Assembly (NCBI GenBank): GCA_947000775.1
Contig: CAMQGK010000341.1
Span: 5,569,501-5,633,500, forward strand
DNA: 64,000 bases
From: Pterois miles
Taxonomy: Eukaryota; Chordata; Actinopteri; Perciformes; Scorpaenidae
Direction: 5' to 3'
Positions 12,401 to 24,389 of this stretch are shown in pieces; position 1 is the first letter of the stretch, and every line of letters begins with the position of its first letter. The position numbers and the translations under genes are program-made. The notes under the pieces are model-generated. The model searched no databases. It saw only the letters and a list, made by a program, of their open reading frames with translations, and had not been told where the DNA came from.

Positions 12401-13849
12401 ACTTCAAACATCAGTTACATCATTTTACATCAAGTATGACAGGAAGAAGCACACTAACAACACACAAGCATTTCAAAACAAAAGCTGTTTTCTTTACTGT
12501 CTTTTTTTAGCTTCGTAAGTAAAATTGTGTGGTTTGTTTGAGACCTCTCCGGCCAGACAAAAACATCACGGAGGCCACTTCCGGCTACAGGCCGTATAAT
12601 GCCCAAGTCTGTTTTAAAATGTATATGGTCCCTTTTAAATAAATAAAAAACAAAAATAAAAAAAGTTACTTACAGTGCGTTGTTCTGTAAGGCAGCGGCT
12701 ACTGTGCCGTAACTCTTGCATGCCATGAACAGTCATTCCTGATTAGTTCACTTGAACCTGAGCAAATAAAGTGCGGCACTGTCGCCTCCAAGCAAGACAG
12801 TAACAGACAGCTGCAATGCTTGTTAATGTTGGCTATGAAAATAAAAGCTGCACACATTCACCAAGGTCAAGGGTTATTTTTTAAAAACTCTTCAGATTTA
12901 CATGATTCACATGAATGACCTGGCTAACAATAAAAACGCTCACACGATACACAGCAGGCTACTGTTTCTACGGCAGACATTTTGACTTGCAAAGGAATTA
13001 CAAAAGTGTTGAATGAGTGTTTTCATAAAACATTTGCGCAACTGATTTTTAAAAAAATATTTTGAATTGTGCGTTGTTAACGTCCATGTTGTATTGCTAG
13101 CTGTCTCCGTTGCTGAATTTGTTGGCGCATTGTTGTGTTGTTGCCGGAGTACCGCCACCAAGATGTGAACTGCACCATGCACATGCACGATACACACAAA
13201 ATCCACTCAGCGGCATCCACTCATAAAAACTGTTGCTCCATAGTGCTACCAGTGGTCAAAATCTCCACAGGGTGCCTTTAATTTAGAAAGATAAATACTT
13301 GCTTCTCTTATTTTAAACACATATGGTACGAAAAAAGCCATCTGCAGCATATGACACTGTTTTAGGCTGTGTAACACTCAATGGAAAAGCAGGTTTGGAC
13401 TACTCACCGTTGTAATTTGAACAGCAATCATCATTAAGCACTCTAAGTATAATATTCATCACACAAGATTACTGCAGCACTCAAAAGGAGCGCAATGGCG
13501 GGCGACAACAAACAGGCAGTCATTTCAAAGAACATGCTGTACTGTAGGCGTGGTGGGAGGAAATCAGAAATACACAGGATAAACACACCACTTGAAAACC
13601 ATTATTGTGTTTATTATGTTACATCATCATTTCTGCGCAGGACTAGAAGACCAAACAGCGCCCATAAATGTGTGTCCGTGGTCATGGGGGTGCTCAAGAG
13701 TCTGACACAAAATAAGAGACAAGTGGAGGGATGGGAGATTGAGTTGGGGTGGGCTGGCATAATGAGTGACATATTGTGAAATCTTTACCTACAAAGCAGA
13801 GTCTTCTTCCATGCAAATGAGACTCCCTCGATAAGGATCTGTTTGATGG
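12401..13849. other. gene-free stretch, part likely repeat-derived
   Basis: The segment ending at about 13282 (gctaccagtggtcaaaatctccacagggtgcctttaa) resembles the end of a dispersed teleost repeat, but its other end was not located. The remainder is non-repetitive. Open frames here have no recognisable domain. Confidence 0.35.
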
Positions 13850-14140
13850 GACACATGCGGAATATGAGGCAGTTAATTCCCTCATTAGTATTCCACAGAG
13901 CTGATTGGCAAAGACCAGAGAGAGCCAGCCGGAGAGCATGTCTGCAAAACCCAATATTGATTTGTTTAATGGTGTCAGGGAGTCAAAAATCACAAATCTC
14001 CTGTCAATTGTTTATGAGGCTGTTTAGCGGGCCAATAGATGCCCCTCGCTTAATTAATACCTCATTACGGAGATGTGATTATATGCTTGAACTGTTAATG
14101 GGGGGCCCTGAATTTCAAAGACCACCATAAAAGGTGTTTT
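13850..14140. other. candidate conserved non-coding element
   Basis: Non-repetitive, with a dense set of TAAT/ATTA cores: ggcagttaattccctcattag, gtttaatggtg, gcttaattaatacctcattac and ctgttaatgg. A TGTCAATTGTT motif and a ggccaatagatg CCAAT-like box are also present. This composition is typical of enhancers near developmental regulators. No conservation data are available here. Confidence 0.3.
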
Positions 14141-14463
14141 GACAAACAGAGCTGGGGAAAATGCGATATCTGATGAGTCTCAGTGTGTTTGTTGATTTGG
14201 GACTCTTTGTTTGTTTTCTTCCCTTTTTTATGCTTCCATTATTCACAGGGCATCCGCACTGGAAGGCGTTTCCTCTGGTTATGTCCCATTTTTGCTTTCT
14301 ATCATTTCACATTTAACTTGCATTAAAACTGGCCGTTCCACACTGCAGGTCAATAAATGTAAAAAATACGAAGGAGCAATAAACAGCTTGTGAAGATGAT
14401 GAAAAAGCCCTCGAATAAAATTAGCCTACTTAAAAACGTGCGCATGTGACCATTGCAAACTAA

Positions 14464-15087
14464 ATGATAACACGTTAACGCAACTTCATTTTAACACCGC
14501 CGGAGGTTGTAGCAGCTCAGTTTTAAAGTTAGAGTGAGGATACTGGTATCAAACGAAACCCTAAATAATCTAGCTAGTCGTAGCTTGAAACTAGCTTGTC
14601 TGGAATATGTTAAATAACGCTCCACACTATATTTTAGCGAGGAAAAACTGGCACAGCCATTTTCAAAAGGGTCCCTTGACCTCTGACCTCCAGATATGTG
14701 AATGTAAATGGGTTCTCTGGGTCCCCACCAGTCTCCCCTTTACATACATGCCCACTTTATGATAGTCCCAGTCAGTCTGGATCAAGTCATAGTCAAGTCA
14801 GCACTCTGACACACTGACAGCTGTTGTTGCCATGTTATGATTTGAGCATATTTTTATGCTAAATGCAGAACCTGTGATGGTTTCTGGACAATATTCATCA
14901 TTGTTTTGTGTTAATTGATTTTCAGTAATAAATATATACATATATTTGGATAGAACAGCATATTTGCCCACTCCCATGTTGATAAGAGTATTAAATACTT
15001 GACAAATCTCCCTTTAATGTAGATTTTGAACAAATAAAAAATGCGTGATTAATCGTGGTTACATATTTTAATCGATTGACAGCCTTA
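14464..15087 (+). mobile_element. MITE family M, copy 3
   Basis: Starts within the family's aacacgttaacgcaac segment and ends attgacagcctta. Carries the TTGACCTCTGACCTCC core and the full 3' arm including cactcccatgttgataagag. Its 3' flank (15086-15217) is duplicated at 20965-21096, next to another M 3' end, so this copy is a likely source for that event. Confidence 0.88.
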
Positions 15088-15217
15088 GTGCAATCACGTA
15101 CAGGATACTGCACACAACGTCGGCAAGTAACATATATTTATAATGATTATTGACAAAGAGGCCGATCCAAAAAAGCAGTAAATGTCTTGTCACAAATGCC
15201 AGAAAAAGCGAGGGGGC
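15086..15217 (+). repeat. 132-bp unique flank duplicated at 20965-21096
   Basis: From tagtgcaatcacgtacagg to gcgagggggc the sequence matches 20965-21096 in direct orientation, at about 94% identity by eye. Outside the right edge the loci differ: tgatgttcacc here, agcagcagcat there. The segment is not part of the M family, since other M copies do not have it. Confidence 0.9.
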
Positions 15218-16057
15218 TGATGTTCACCTCGCCGAGCACACATGGCTGATCTGAAGGGTTCTCTATTTAAAGGCCCATAAAGAGAGTGATAATGGCGTAG
15301 GTTTATGAGGACTCAGCCCAGTGAGACAGGCTGTTACTGCCGTGGCTGCTGTTGTTGTTATTCCCACTGTTCCTCGATGGCCACTAAAGCGGAAAAATGG
15401 ATCCCCACTTTGGGTTGAAATATGAAGCTGGGCTTATTCTCCCTCTCTTTCTCTTTTTGTGTGAAAGGCGCCCAGGCATTTGCCTGCATGGTTATGGAGT
15501 TAAATGCTCAGCTCCATGGCTGGGCTTCTGCACGGTTCCCCCCTCCATTTCACTCCCCCTGACAGGATTAGCAGGTCTCCAGTGTTAGAAATACATTAAG
15601 TGGACCTTTGCAGTCACTTATTATGCCTGATTATGCAGCTGGAATGGGCAAGGTAGGCTCTGTTTGTAGTTAAATAACTTCTCAGATGCTTTTTTTTTTT
15701 TTTTTTTTACAGCAGCAATCTTCAAAGCATGAACGGGTCAGTGGCTCAGGCACAAAGCTGAGATTGATTTCCACCCTCCTACTCTTTGTTCCCGCGGTTT
15801 AAAGAGGACAGGTTCTACTAAATTAGTTTGCCTGTGTTATTAATGGAATAGCCAATTAAACTCCCATACAGTGGTGTCATGGCAAAACAATGCAGCCACG
15901 CAGCCTTCCCACAGCAGCGGTTAATGAAATGGTTAACTTATGCTGATGTATAGATAGGATTAGGCTCCGTCTGGGCAGTGTGCCACAGAGTCCCAACAGC
16001 TGTCGATTTCCTACATCAGTACAGCAGAGTGATGTATGCTGGGATCTTTTCAGGTCG

Positions 16058-16058
<1 letters not shown>
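15218..16058. other. gene-free stretch with a T-run
   Basis: Non-repetitive apart from a T-run of 20 bases at about 15690-15709. No exon was recognised. Confidence 0.5.
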
Positions 16059-16088
<30 letters not shown>

Positions 16089-16105
16089 TATATACACATA
16101 TATAT

Positions 16106-16158
<53 letters not shown>

Positions 16159-16189
16159 TATATATATATACACATATATATATACACAT

Positions 16190-16234
<45 letters not shown>
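16059..16234. repeat. compound (TA)/(CA)/(TG) microsatellite
   Basis: Alternating blocks of (TA)n with tatacaca interruptions, a (CA) block at about 16109-16124, more (TA)n, and a terminal (TG)n from about 16193 to 16235. Open frames of up to 161 codons through this tract on both strands are artefacts of dinucleotide repetition. Confidence 0.97.
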
Positions 16235-16235
<1 letters not shown>

Positions 16236-16238
<3 letters not shown>

Positions 16239-17070
16239 CCAAGCATCGACATCACCCGAGACTGCAAACGTGCCTAATGTTGACTCCTCTTGTTTGGACA
16301 GCTGGGACAAAACTACCTGAGAGTTTTGAGCTAAAACAAGTGGACGATTCAGCGAGGCCTGAGAACGTTTCCATGAAATCAGCAGAGAAAGTGAGATTGA
16401 CAGGGGGAAGGGGGAAAGGAAACTTCACCAGGAAAGTCTACCGAATGGTGATAAGATACGTGTAAAAATCTGTGTGTGAGGAATTAGAGGTTGGGTGTTC
16501 AGGTGGCTACAGAGGCTGGCTAACGCCTCATTTTCACACAGTTTTGTTGTATGTTTATAAATCTGCAATCTCCAAATACAGTATACGCCCCCTAGTTTTC
16601 AATGCAAGGAAACACCAACACAGATATGAGAAGTTACTATGTAGATATACAACAGTGTTTTATATCTATGAGTTATTGTCTGTTTTCCACTGTCCAGTCT
16701 AGACGAGCTACATTGCTATATTTACTAAAAATGAAAAGTTTGATGGCATATGTAGCTAACACTGATAGCATGCTAGCGGCGTAACATAGAGTGCATGTGC
16801 AGTGGTTGACACGTCTTTTAACGAAGTAGTTCATAAAACTGATGTCATCAACAGTAATTTGAACTGGGAAATATCGAGAGCAGTGAACGTGGCGTAGGGA
16901 GGAGGCCAGTCAATATTTGCACTGTCTGTTTATATTGGGTTTATTTTTTATTCATATCTTAAAGTGACAATGATCACATTTGTATATTGTTACTCTTGTT
17001 AATTTTACTACTTATTGGCACCAACAAACCAAAGCAAATTCCTGGTTTACACCTGATGCACCTGACAATA
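16236..17070. other. gene-free stretch
   Basis: No coding feature. The part from about 16920 to 17070 may be LINE-derived 3' untranslated sequence leading into the tail annotated next. Confidence 0.35.
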
Positions 17071-17100
17071 AATAAAAACTGATTCTGATTCCTCTGAGAC
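17071..17100 (+). mobile_element. possible LINE 3' terminus
   Basis: Reads gacaataaataaaaactgat followed by tctgattc, a poly(A) signal with a short TGATTC repeat. This arrangement is common at 3' ends of fish non-LTR elements. No coding remnant is attached. Confidence 0.35.
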
Positions 17101-17224
17101 TGGTATTTGTGTGAAATCACATGTCAGCGTTGATTTATCTGTCATGTAACTTCTGTACATAAGTTTCAGCAGCTACGGAGTTATTTTAATCTAACCCACA
17201 ATATTTTCCTAAAGCTAACAAGTA

Positions 17225-17312
17225 TTTTTTGTCACATAACTTCCACACTAAGTAGTTTTGTTGCCTAAACCAAGTCGATCTATTCCTAAACCTAACTATG
17301 TAGTGTTATTTT
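17225..17312 (-). repeat. fragment related to the 34.3-kb 27-bp tandem repeat
   Basis: The reverse complement contains cttggtttaggcaacaaaac followed by tacttag. The array at 34331-34470 has the same words (ttaggtttagacaacaaaactac). It is a single diverged fragment. Confidence 0.55.
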
Positions 17313-19748
17313 GAAAAAATGCAACGTGCGTCACGAAGATTCATGGGAAAACGCATGAAAAATACAAATCAAATAGATTAAATTTTCATGACTATTTCAT
17401 AAACTGCCGTCGAGCTGTATTACATTCATCAACCAATTTATTAATTTGCTAACTGCACAGGAAGATGGCAGAACAGTGCATACAGTCTGTCCGCCACAAA
17501 AGTGCAATTATTTTCGTACCTGAGGCAAATTATGATCCAAAAAAAGTTAAGCAAACACACTGGACATCACAGAGGTTCCCATAGGAATGAATGAACTTCC
17601 AGTTGACTCATGTGCGTACACAGAGCGATGGGAAAATGTGGCGGTAGCGTCAGCTGCTCAGATTGTCCAAAATGAGAGAATTTTCAGCATCGCTCTAACA
17701 ATGAAACCCAATCCCGTTTTCTTCCTACTTACTTGGGTTATTTTCTGTAACTCCAGCGACATTTTGTTATTCATTCATTATCTCTGACAATGTAAATGAC
17801 TCATCACATTTCGAATGGCTCCCTAAGGTGAACAGACCCCAGGAATGATGGGAATGAAATCAGGAGCGTTTAGGCTGTGGCCCAGTACCTTGGCCTGAAA
17901 ATCCCAGTTAAAGTATGAGGCTGAGCGGAGGGAGAATCAGTCTTCTCACTTGATGGCTGTTACACTTGGCCATTTCCTGACCCACTGTGAATAAAGCTCC
18001 AATTTATGGCAATTATCCATGTTAAAGACGGCACCCATACAAATTAGCAATAATGCCAGAGGTGATGAGAATGTGGGAGCTCAAGTTGCCATTAAAGTCG
18101 TCTTCAGCTGGAATACCTCACATGTACAGAGATCACAGCTAAAAATGACTTTACACATGTTATCTGTAAGCCGTGTTACGCTAAAACTTAAGTGATAATA
18201 TTTCTATTTATGTGCTCCTGAGAAGCAGCGTATTTGTGGCGACGGGGAGGGTTTTTCCCCCAGAACAGCTGACACAAGCGGTCCGTTATTTCTTGGAGGG
18301 GAGGTCATGCACATGGGGCCTCCACACATCACACACCTCGGGCCACGACCACTCAGCAACGCCCTCCCCATCCCGGACCCGGCCCTGTCACATCTGGCCC
18401 CGAAGACCCGGGCCGTTTTCTTCCCCCTGTTCAAAATGCACCAGTGGTTCCCATTTAACACCTGTTCGCCCTAATTTCCATTTTCGGGGACGCTGCGGAT
18501 TTCAAATCATTTATCACTTCCCAAAGTGCTTCCACATGTGCGCTGCCTTTCCCAGTGTGCGGGGTTCCTGCCTCTGGCCAACCTTTTCCAAATGTATTAA
18601 AATTCAGTTTGGTCCAAAGAAGTTCAGACACTGATGTTTCATTGTGGTGATGTCTGGTAATTATTAGTCTAAATTACGGCTCCGGCATGTGACTTGACAG
18701 GGTGGACTCCATGTTTAAAAGGGGAGATGGGGCGAGGAGGTAGGGCCAAGGTGGTCTGTCACGCTTTGTGCACTTTTATAACTGCGTTCCCCAACACTGG
18801 GATGTCAGTCAGACTGAAACAGTTTCGCCACCGTGGAAACACTTGTGTGGTTAGGGACCTGAGAGGGTCCACCGGGGCCCACTGAGGGGCAGCTGGGTGA
18901 AGGCTGTGTCAAAAGCACTCCACTGTGAGGGGACGACTCCCACATTGAGCTCTGATGAACATTTAATACCAACTGCAGGCCGGTTCGTATTCAAGGTCAG
19001 AGTTCATATTGTGAAACCAGGATTAGATCTCGAAGTGGAAAATGATTTGAATGAAAGTGAAATCAGATTATGTCTTGGGGCTCTTTGGTCAACGGTCCCC
19101 AAGCCTCAGCAGCACACCAGCAGTGTGTAATTGGCTTTGACAAAACGGGACGGGAGACATGCAACCTACTTGGAAACTGCGGTGTGGTTAAAACATGTTG
19201 AAGCGTCGACCTGTAGCAGCCCCTCCCACGTAAAGCTGTGTTTGTCGTTGTCAAGTCAACACCTTTAATCAACAGATTTAAAGTCTGGAAATGCTCAGAC
19301 AACCTCAGACAAAAAGTTTCAAAAGTTTAAAAAAGAAAAAGCACAAAAGAAGAAAAAACATGTGTGCCCACTAATTGTGTTGTCATCATATTAAATAATA
19401 ACCCAAAATCATGGTAGGTAATGAGAACCTTATCATCACCATATTTTCATGTTCAAGGGCGTGTGCTACAGAAGTGGAAAAAAAAAGATATTTCCACAAA
19501 CACAAAAAGAAATGTATTCAAATTTAATCTAATTAAAAAAAAAGAAATTGCAGCATTTGTGTTTACAAAGTAAGTTTTTCTGACGCGCTAAGCTCCATCT
19601 TCAAGTGGCGAATGTTTGAAACTGTACTGTAAGTGTGCTTAATTAAAGTGGGCTGTGAAAATGTGCACTAATCAGATACGGTTGGTTACAAAGTCCATGA
19701 AATTACTAATTAGAATTTCATTAAAAGGTACCGCTTTATCATCTGAGG
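17313..19748. other. gene-free, non-repetitive stretch
   Basis: Several open frames (for example 18212-18634, plus) have no recognisable domain and overlap frames on the other strand. The last 150 bases (19600-19748: cttaattaaagtgggc, tactaattagaatttcatt) are AT-rich and TAAT-dense, like candidate regulatory DNA, and they continue into the duplicated block. Confidence 0.4.
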
Positions 19749-20697
19749 AAATCGTAACCTTTAAAACGCTTTCAGGAAGGCAGTGTGCCTCTTTAAATGG
19801 GCTAAAAGAGGGAAACGGCTGGCTTTTGATGTAATATCTCATTTAGGATTTGAGCTAAATTGGACCATTTAAACATGTCATTGTTTTGGACGTAATTTAT
19901 CAGACTAATTAATGACAGTTATTGCCTGGGTTGGGCGGCTGACAGAACACCAGGCTCCTGCAGGAAGAGATCACAAAGACAGACGTTCAGCTCTAGATGA
20001 AAACAGCGTGAGGACGCCAAGAACAAGAGCCACCCCTTTTTGATTTCTGGAGACTACCTCGGATGATTAACAATCACGTTTCAAGTGTTGTGGGGAAAAC
20101 AGAACGAGTACAGTTGTTTGGCGCTTATTTTAATCCATGTGTAGTTTACCGTTTTATTACAGTGCCTCGACCTCTGACCTCCAGATGTGTGAATGTAAAT
20201 GGGTTCTCTGGGTACCCACCAGTCTCCCCTTTACAGACATGCCCACTTTATGATAGTCCCAGTCAGTTTGGATCAAGTCATAGTCAAGTCAGCACTCTGA
20301 CACACTGACAGCTGTCGTAGCCTGTTGGGCTGCAGTTTGCCATGTTATGATTTGAGCATATCTTTATGGTAAGTTGCAGAACCTGTGAGGGTTTCTGGAC
20401 AATACTTGTCATTGTTTCATGGTGTTTACTGATTTCAGTTATATATATACTTACATTTGCACAAAGCAGCATATTTGTCCACTTTCCATGCTGTATTACT
20501 TGATAAATTTACCTTTAAAATATATTTTGAACAGATAAAAAATGTGATAAATTTGTGATTAATCATGCACAATCGCAATTAAATATTTTAATCAATTGAC
20601 AGCCATAATTCTTATGGTTGAAATTATATTTATGCTATTACACAAAGAGTAAAGTACTGGAAAAAACAGGTACAGGTATCAGTTCAATTGTGAGGCT
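19749..20697 (+). repeat. inverted segmental duplication, plus-strand arm
   Basis: Matches the reverse complement of 26605-27888 once the SINE there is removed. In order it contains 418 bp of non-M sequence (19749-20166), an M-family 3' half (about 20163-20606) and about 90 bp of flank. The left ~565 bp match at about 99% (four differences seen). The rest matches at only about 80-85% by eye. Both arms uniquely share gggtacccacc and cagtttggatc where all other M copies have gggtccccacc and cagtctggatc. Confidence 0.93.
20163..20606 (+). mobile_element. MITE family M, copy 4 (3' half only)
   Basis: Starts abruptly at tcgacctctgacctccag, joined to non-M sequence ending cagtgcc, and runs to caattgacagcca. 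The 5' half of the family is absent. An 81-codon open frame over the junction (20063-20308) is a by-product and recurs at 27329-27574 because of the duplication. Confidence 0.85.
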
Positions 20698-20964
20698 TGA
20701 TAATTTGAGCATATTTTTTATGCTAAATGCAGTACTTGTGAGGGTTTCTGGACAATATTTAATATTGTTTTGTGTTAATTGATTACCAAATGATTTCCAA
20801 ATATATACATACATTTGCATAAAGCAGCATATTTGTCCACTCCCATGTTGATAAGAGTATTAAATACTTGACAAATCTCCCTTTAAGGTACATGTTGAAC
20901 ATAAAAAATGTGCAATTAATTGTGGACAATCACGCGGTTAAATATTTTAATCGATTGACATCCC
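20694..20964 (+). mobile_element. MITE family M, copy 5 (3' end only)
   Basis: Begins gataatttgagcatatttt, the middle of the family, and ends cgattgacatcccta. It is followed directly by the 132-bp flank otherwise found at 15086-15217. Confidence 0.85.
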
Positions 20965-21096
20965 TAGTGCAAACACATACAGGATACTGTATACAACGTC
21001 TGCAAGTAACATATTTTAATAATGATTATTGACAAAGAGGCCGATCCAAAAAAGCAGTAAATGTCTTGTTACAAATGCCAGAAAAAGCGAGGGGGC
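20965..21096 (+). repeat. 132-bp duplicated flank, second copy
   Basis: Direct-orientation match to 15086-15217. It is sandwiched between two M 3' ends and breaks at gcgagggggc. Confidence 0.9.
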
Positions 21097-21098
21097 AG

Positions 21099-21279
21099 CA
21101 GCAGCATATTTGCCCACTCCCATGTTGATAAGAGTATTAAATACTTGACAAATCTCCCTGTAAGGTACATTTGAACAGATAAAAAATAGGTGATTAATTT
21201 GATTTGTGATTAACCACAATTAACTATGGACAATCCTGTGATTAACTGCGATTAAATATCTTAATTGATTGACAGCCCT
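21099..21279 (+). mobile_element. MITE family M, copy 6 (terminal part)
   Basis: Runs from agcagcatatttgcccactc to gattgacagccctt and includes the cactcccatgttgataagag segment and a well-kept 3' terminal arm (attaactgcgattaaatatc). Confidence 0.85.
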
Positions 21280-22289
21280 TGTGTAGATAAAAACAGTTAC
21301 AGTCTGTTTTTCACCGTCCACACTAATATTTGATGAGTCAGATTTATAATCTTTTTAACGGTAGCATGCTGCCACTAAATATGCCATCACTTCAATTTTA
21401 CAAATTAAATATTCTTGAAGATGTATACAACAAATACTGTATTTTGAATTCTTTCCTGTTCAGTAGTTTAAAGTTTGCGTCCAGGTGTCGTCCACGTGAC
21501 CGTGTGCCTGATTACTATTCGTCCCATCAGCTGGTCAGGATGGGCTGCGTTAGCTGAAGGATCATATGTCAGCACTCAGGCCTGTTTATCAGAGAGGACA
21601 GAAAGAAGAAGAAAAGACAATCTGTTCTCCTGCTAATGACTGCCTGATTTAAACGCCACAGAGTTCACTCTTTTCTACACAAGAACAGAGAATAACAGGC
21701 ACTGTCGACATCGGGCCAATATGTGTAGAAAGCTGATTAGTTGATAGTTCGCTCCGGTAACACCCATGAGTCAGAGGTGAGTACGGGTGAACGGTGAAAA
21801 GTAATACTGTGGGTTTCCCTTGTGTCGTGCCCTCTGCAGAGGTGCTGCAGATGTTGAAGATGGAAAGCAAAGAGGTGCATTACGGGGCCAAAATTGTCAG
21901 TCTGAGTGAATGCAGTTTCAATCTGACTTCATGAATCAGGAAACTGATCTAGTCCTACTAAAAGAGAAGGAACTCAATCAAATGCAACGCTCTCATTATG
22001 TTAACTGCCAGTGTGGTGCAAAACAAGGCATGTCGGGAATGCAGCTGTTTAATTTGCCCCGCAGGCTTCATAAACCTTTGCCTTTGAAATACCAACCATG
22101 GTGGCAACATTCAGTCCTGCCGTCTACATGTGTACACATGTAACACATCGCCTACTGTTTCTCATGCAACATAAATTCTCACAAGATCAGCAACTGGATG
22201 CTAAAAGCTAAAAAGAACAACCTTTCTTTTAAATTTAAGTAATTATATTACCATAATCATCAGACTGACTCCCAAAATTAAAAGAGCAG
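21280..22289. other. gene-free stretch
   Basis: No repeat or exon recognised. Open frames of up to 77 codons have no domain. Confidence 0.45.
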
Positions 22290-22660
22290 ATTAAACTGAT
22301 AATCACAGACTCTTTAGGTGATCGGTGCTCGATGCCTGAGGCCAAATGATGTCATTAGCTTGATTTGTGGCACACCCTGGTTCCTCGAGTGGAAACTAAT
22401 TTGCACCTTCGCACGGGTGACACTTAGGCATTAGCTTGTGAGTGTGTCAGTACCTGTAATTAAAGCAGATGGTCAAATAACCCTGTCAGGACTGTTAACA
22501 AAGTAGAGCCTCTACATGGTCCTAATTCCCTGCCTGTTTGCAGAGCAGAGCCAATTCCCCCAGCACGTTGTTACAGAGGAGCTGTTTTTCACTCGGTTTG
22601 GGCCTTATTAAAGCTGTGGCTACAATTAAGCACACAGTAAATAGACTTAGTTGAGGACAA
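22290..22660. other. candidate conserved non-coding element
   Basis: Non-repetitive block with gatgtcattagcttgattt, ctaatttgcacc, ctgtaattaaagcag, cctaattccc and caattaagcac. It lies immediately left of a transposon insertion. Conservation is inferred from composition only. Confidence 0.25.
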
Positions 22661-22676
22661 CAAAGAGGACGTTTAA

Positions 22677-23332
22677 GCCGGGCATACACTGTACGATTTT
22701 AGAAATGTGGCAGCTGTAATTCCTGCTGCTACTGTATGAGTAGGTTGTTTGTGGTGTAAAGCCAAAGCTCACGATTTACGTGCTCATACTGTACGATCCG
22801 ATCGTCAGCCACGACCTGAGCGCTCACACTGTACGTGTAAAATTTAAATTGAATTTGGGCCGTTCTGACGGTTGTCAATAAAGATTTGACTGAAAGGCAG
22901 GTAAAGCTTGTTTGCTAGCAGAGGTCTGTGTTGATCATCTGGGCCATCCTGTCTGCTGAAACGTCTAAAGGCGAAGGGTATATGGACTCGCAGGTGGCTA
23001 GGAAGATGTGGCCGGTATGTCTGGTCCATTGTGCAAATAGAATTGGAGGTAAGCTAGCTACGTTCTACTATTGTACATTGTTACCTTGACAGCTACACTC
23101 GGATGGACTGACATTGGGGAATCAGATCATGGCTCTGCTTCAACTGTGCTACAATCTGTGGACGACCAACTAAAATTTCTGAGATCCGACTCTCCAGCAG
23201 CCAGTCGGGAGTTAAACGATCCTCGGTCTCCCGACGCCCGATGAACCTAACATTTTGTCCGACTCTAAAATGATTCTCATGGCTCAAAATTTGGGCCAGA
23301 AACAGGCTAAAATCATCCAGTGTATGCCCAGC
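22677..23332. mobile_element. non-autonomous TIR transposon, 656 bp
   Basis: Left end gccgggcatacactgtacga and right end (reverse complement) gctgggcatacactggatga agree over about 26 bases with three mismatches. Flanking both ends is TTTAA (22672-22676 and 23333-23337), a probable 5-bp target duplication. Near the left end the word actgtacga recurs three times. No transposase is encoded. The superfamily is not assigned. Confidence 0.88.
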
Positions 23333-23337
23333 TTTAA

Positions 23338-24389
23338 GCAACCGTCTCTGTGACATGCCAGATATTACCCTAAATGACATGAAATGAAGCCTGTTAATAC
23401 CAAACTACCTAATCTCCACAGCACAGGTACTCATGCTTGAATGACCTTCAATCAGGCCCTCCAAAAGAAAGGGTTATTTCCCCACTCATTTCTTTTTTAT
23501 CCAGGAAGCACAGAAAGAAATAAAAAGAACAAGTACACTGTGGGAGGTCACCAAATTAAAGCTGTGACAGATCTAGAAGTTAGCGTGTGGTTGGGCTCAT
23601 ACTAGAAAATAACCCAGTGAGATTCCTATTAGGTTATTTCCTCTAAACTAGTTCCAAATTTTTGGGTCCGTCCCCCTTAAACGGCAAGAAAAGCGCCACA
23701 CTGAGATATGTGCTAAATACCAGCTGAGCATAAAAAAAAAAAAAATCCCCATATCTGTCATTAAAATGATCATAGAGTATAATCATGGAACACATGCTGT
23801 AATAGTGCATTCAGCAGCCACTATACTTTCTGACATGATACTACAGCACATAATGCAGCCTGTAATTATCTGTTTCCTGAAGGTGGAGGGCTGAGTAAAA
23901 CTACCAGGAGCTCCTGTGTGCTTTTCAATAAAACGCCTTTCTCCTCTTTGGCAGTCGCCTGCGTGGACTGACTCACTACGCTTCGACAAGCAACTTAAGC
24001 AGGTTCACACCAGGAGGGGCAGCGGTACAGCAGCCATCTGGTTAGAGAACAAAGACCAGTAAAATAGAGTGCACACCTACACACCACTTACTGCACAAAC
24101 CTGTATTCTTACTCACTCATTTGGGCGAGGTATGAGACTTGGATGTGTTATAAGCTTCCTGCCATCATGCTCCCATCAAGCCAGAGTAATTTAGTTTAGC
24201 CCAGGCTTCTCTATCAGGCCTTAACATGACCCCTCATCCCCACAGATAACTGTGAACAGCCAAGAATACATGATACTCGTATATCTTTTAGCAGTGCGAG
24301 ATTAAAGAAGCGAAATAAACATAATCAACACAGTGCTGCTGTTGTCCACCGCCTTATCGAAAAATACTCTTGTGAGACGTCATCCTCCT
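23338..24389. other. gene-free stretch
   Basis: Non-repetitive; an A-run of 13 lies at about 23733. No exon recognised. Confidence 0.45.

Noticed and set aside
15978..16465. Open frames of up to 161 codons with Tyr-Ile, His-Thr and Cys-Val repeats
   Set aside because: They read through the compound dinucleotide microsatellite, and both strands give similar frames.
18204..18634. Overlapping frames of 85 and 140 codons in a GC-richer patch, considered as an exon
   Set aside because: No domain, no convincing splice signals, and both strands are open because of base composition.
20063..20308. 81-codon frame repeated almost identically at 27329-27574 (minus), suggesting a duplicated gene
   Set aside because: Both cover the junction of the 418-bp segment and an M-family MITE. 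The identity follows from the inverted duplication, and half of the frame is repeat sequence found in other frames elsewhere.
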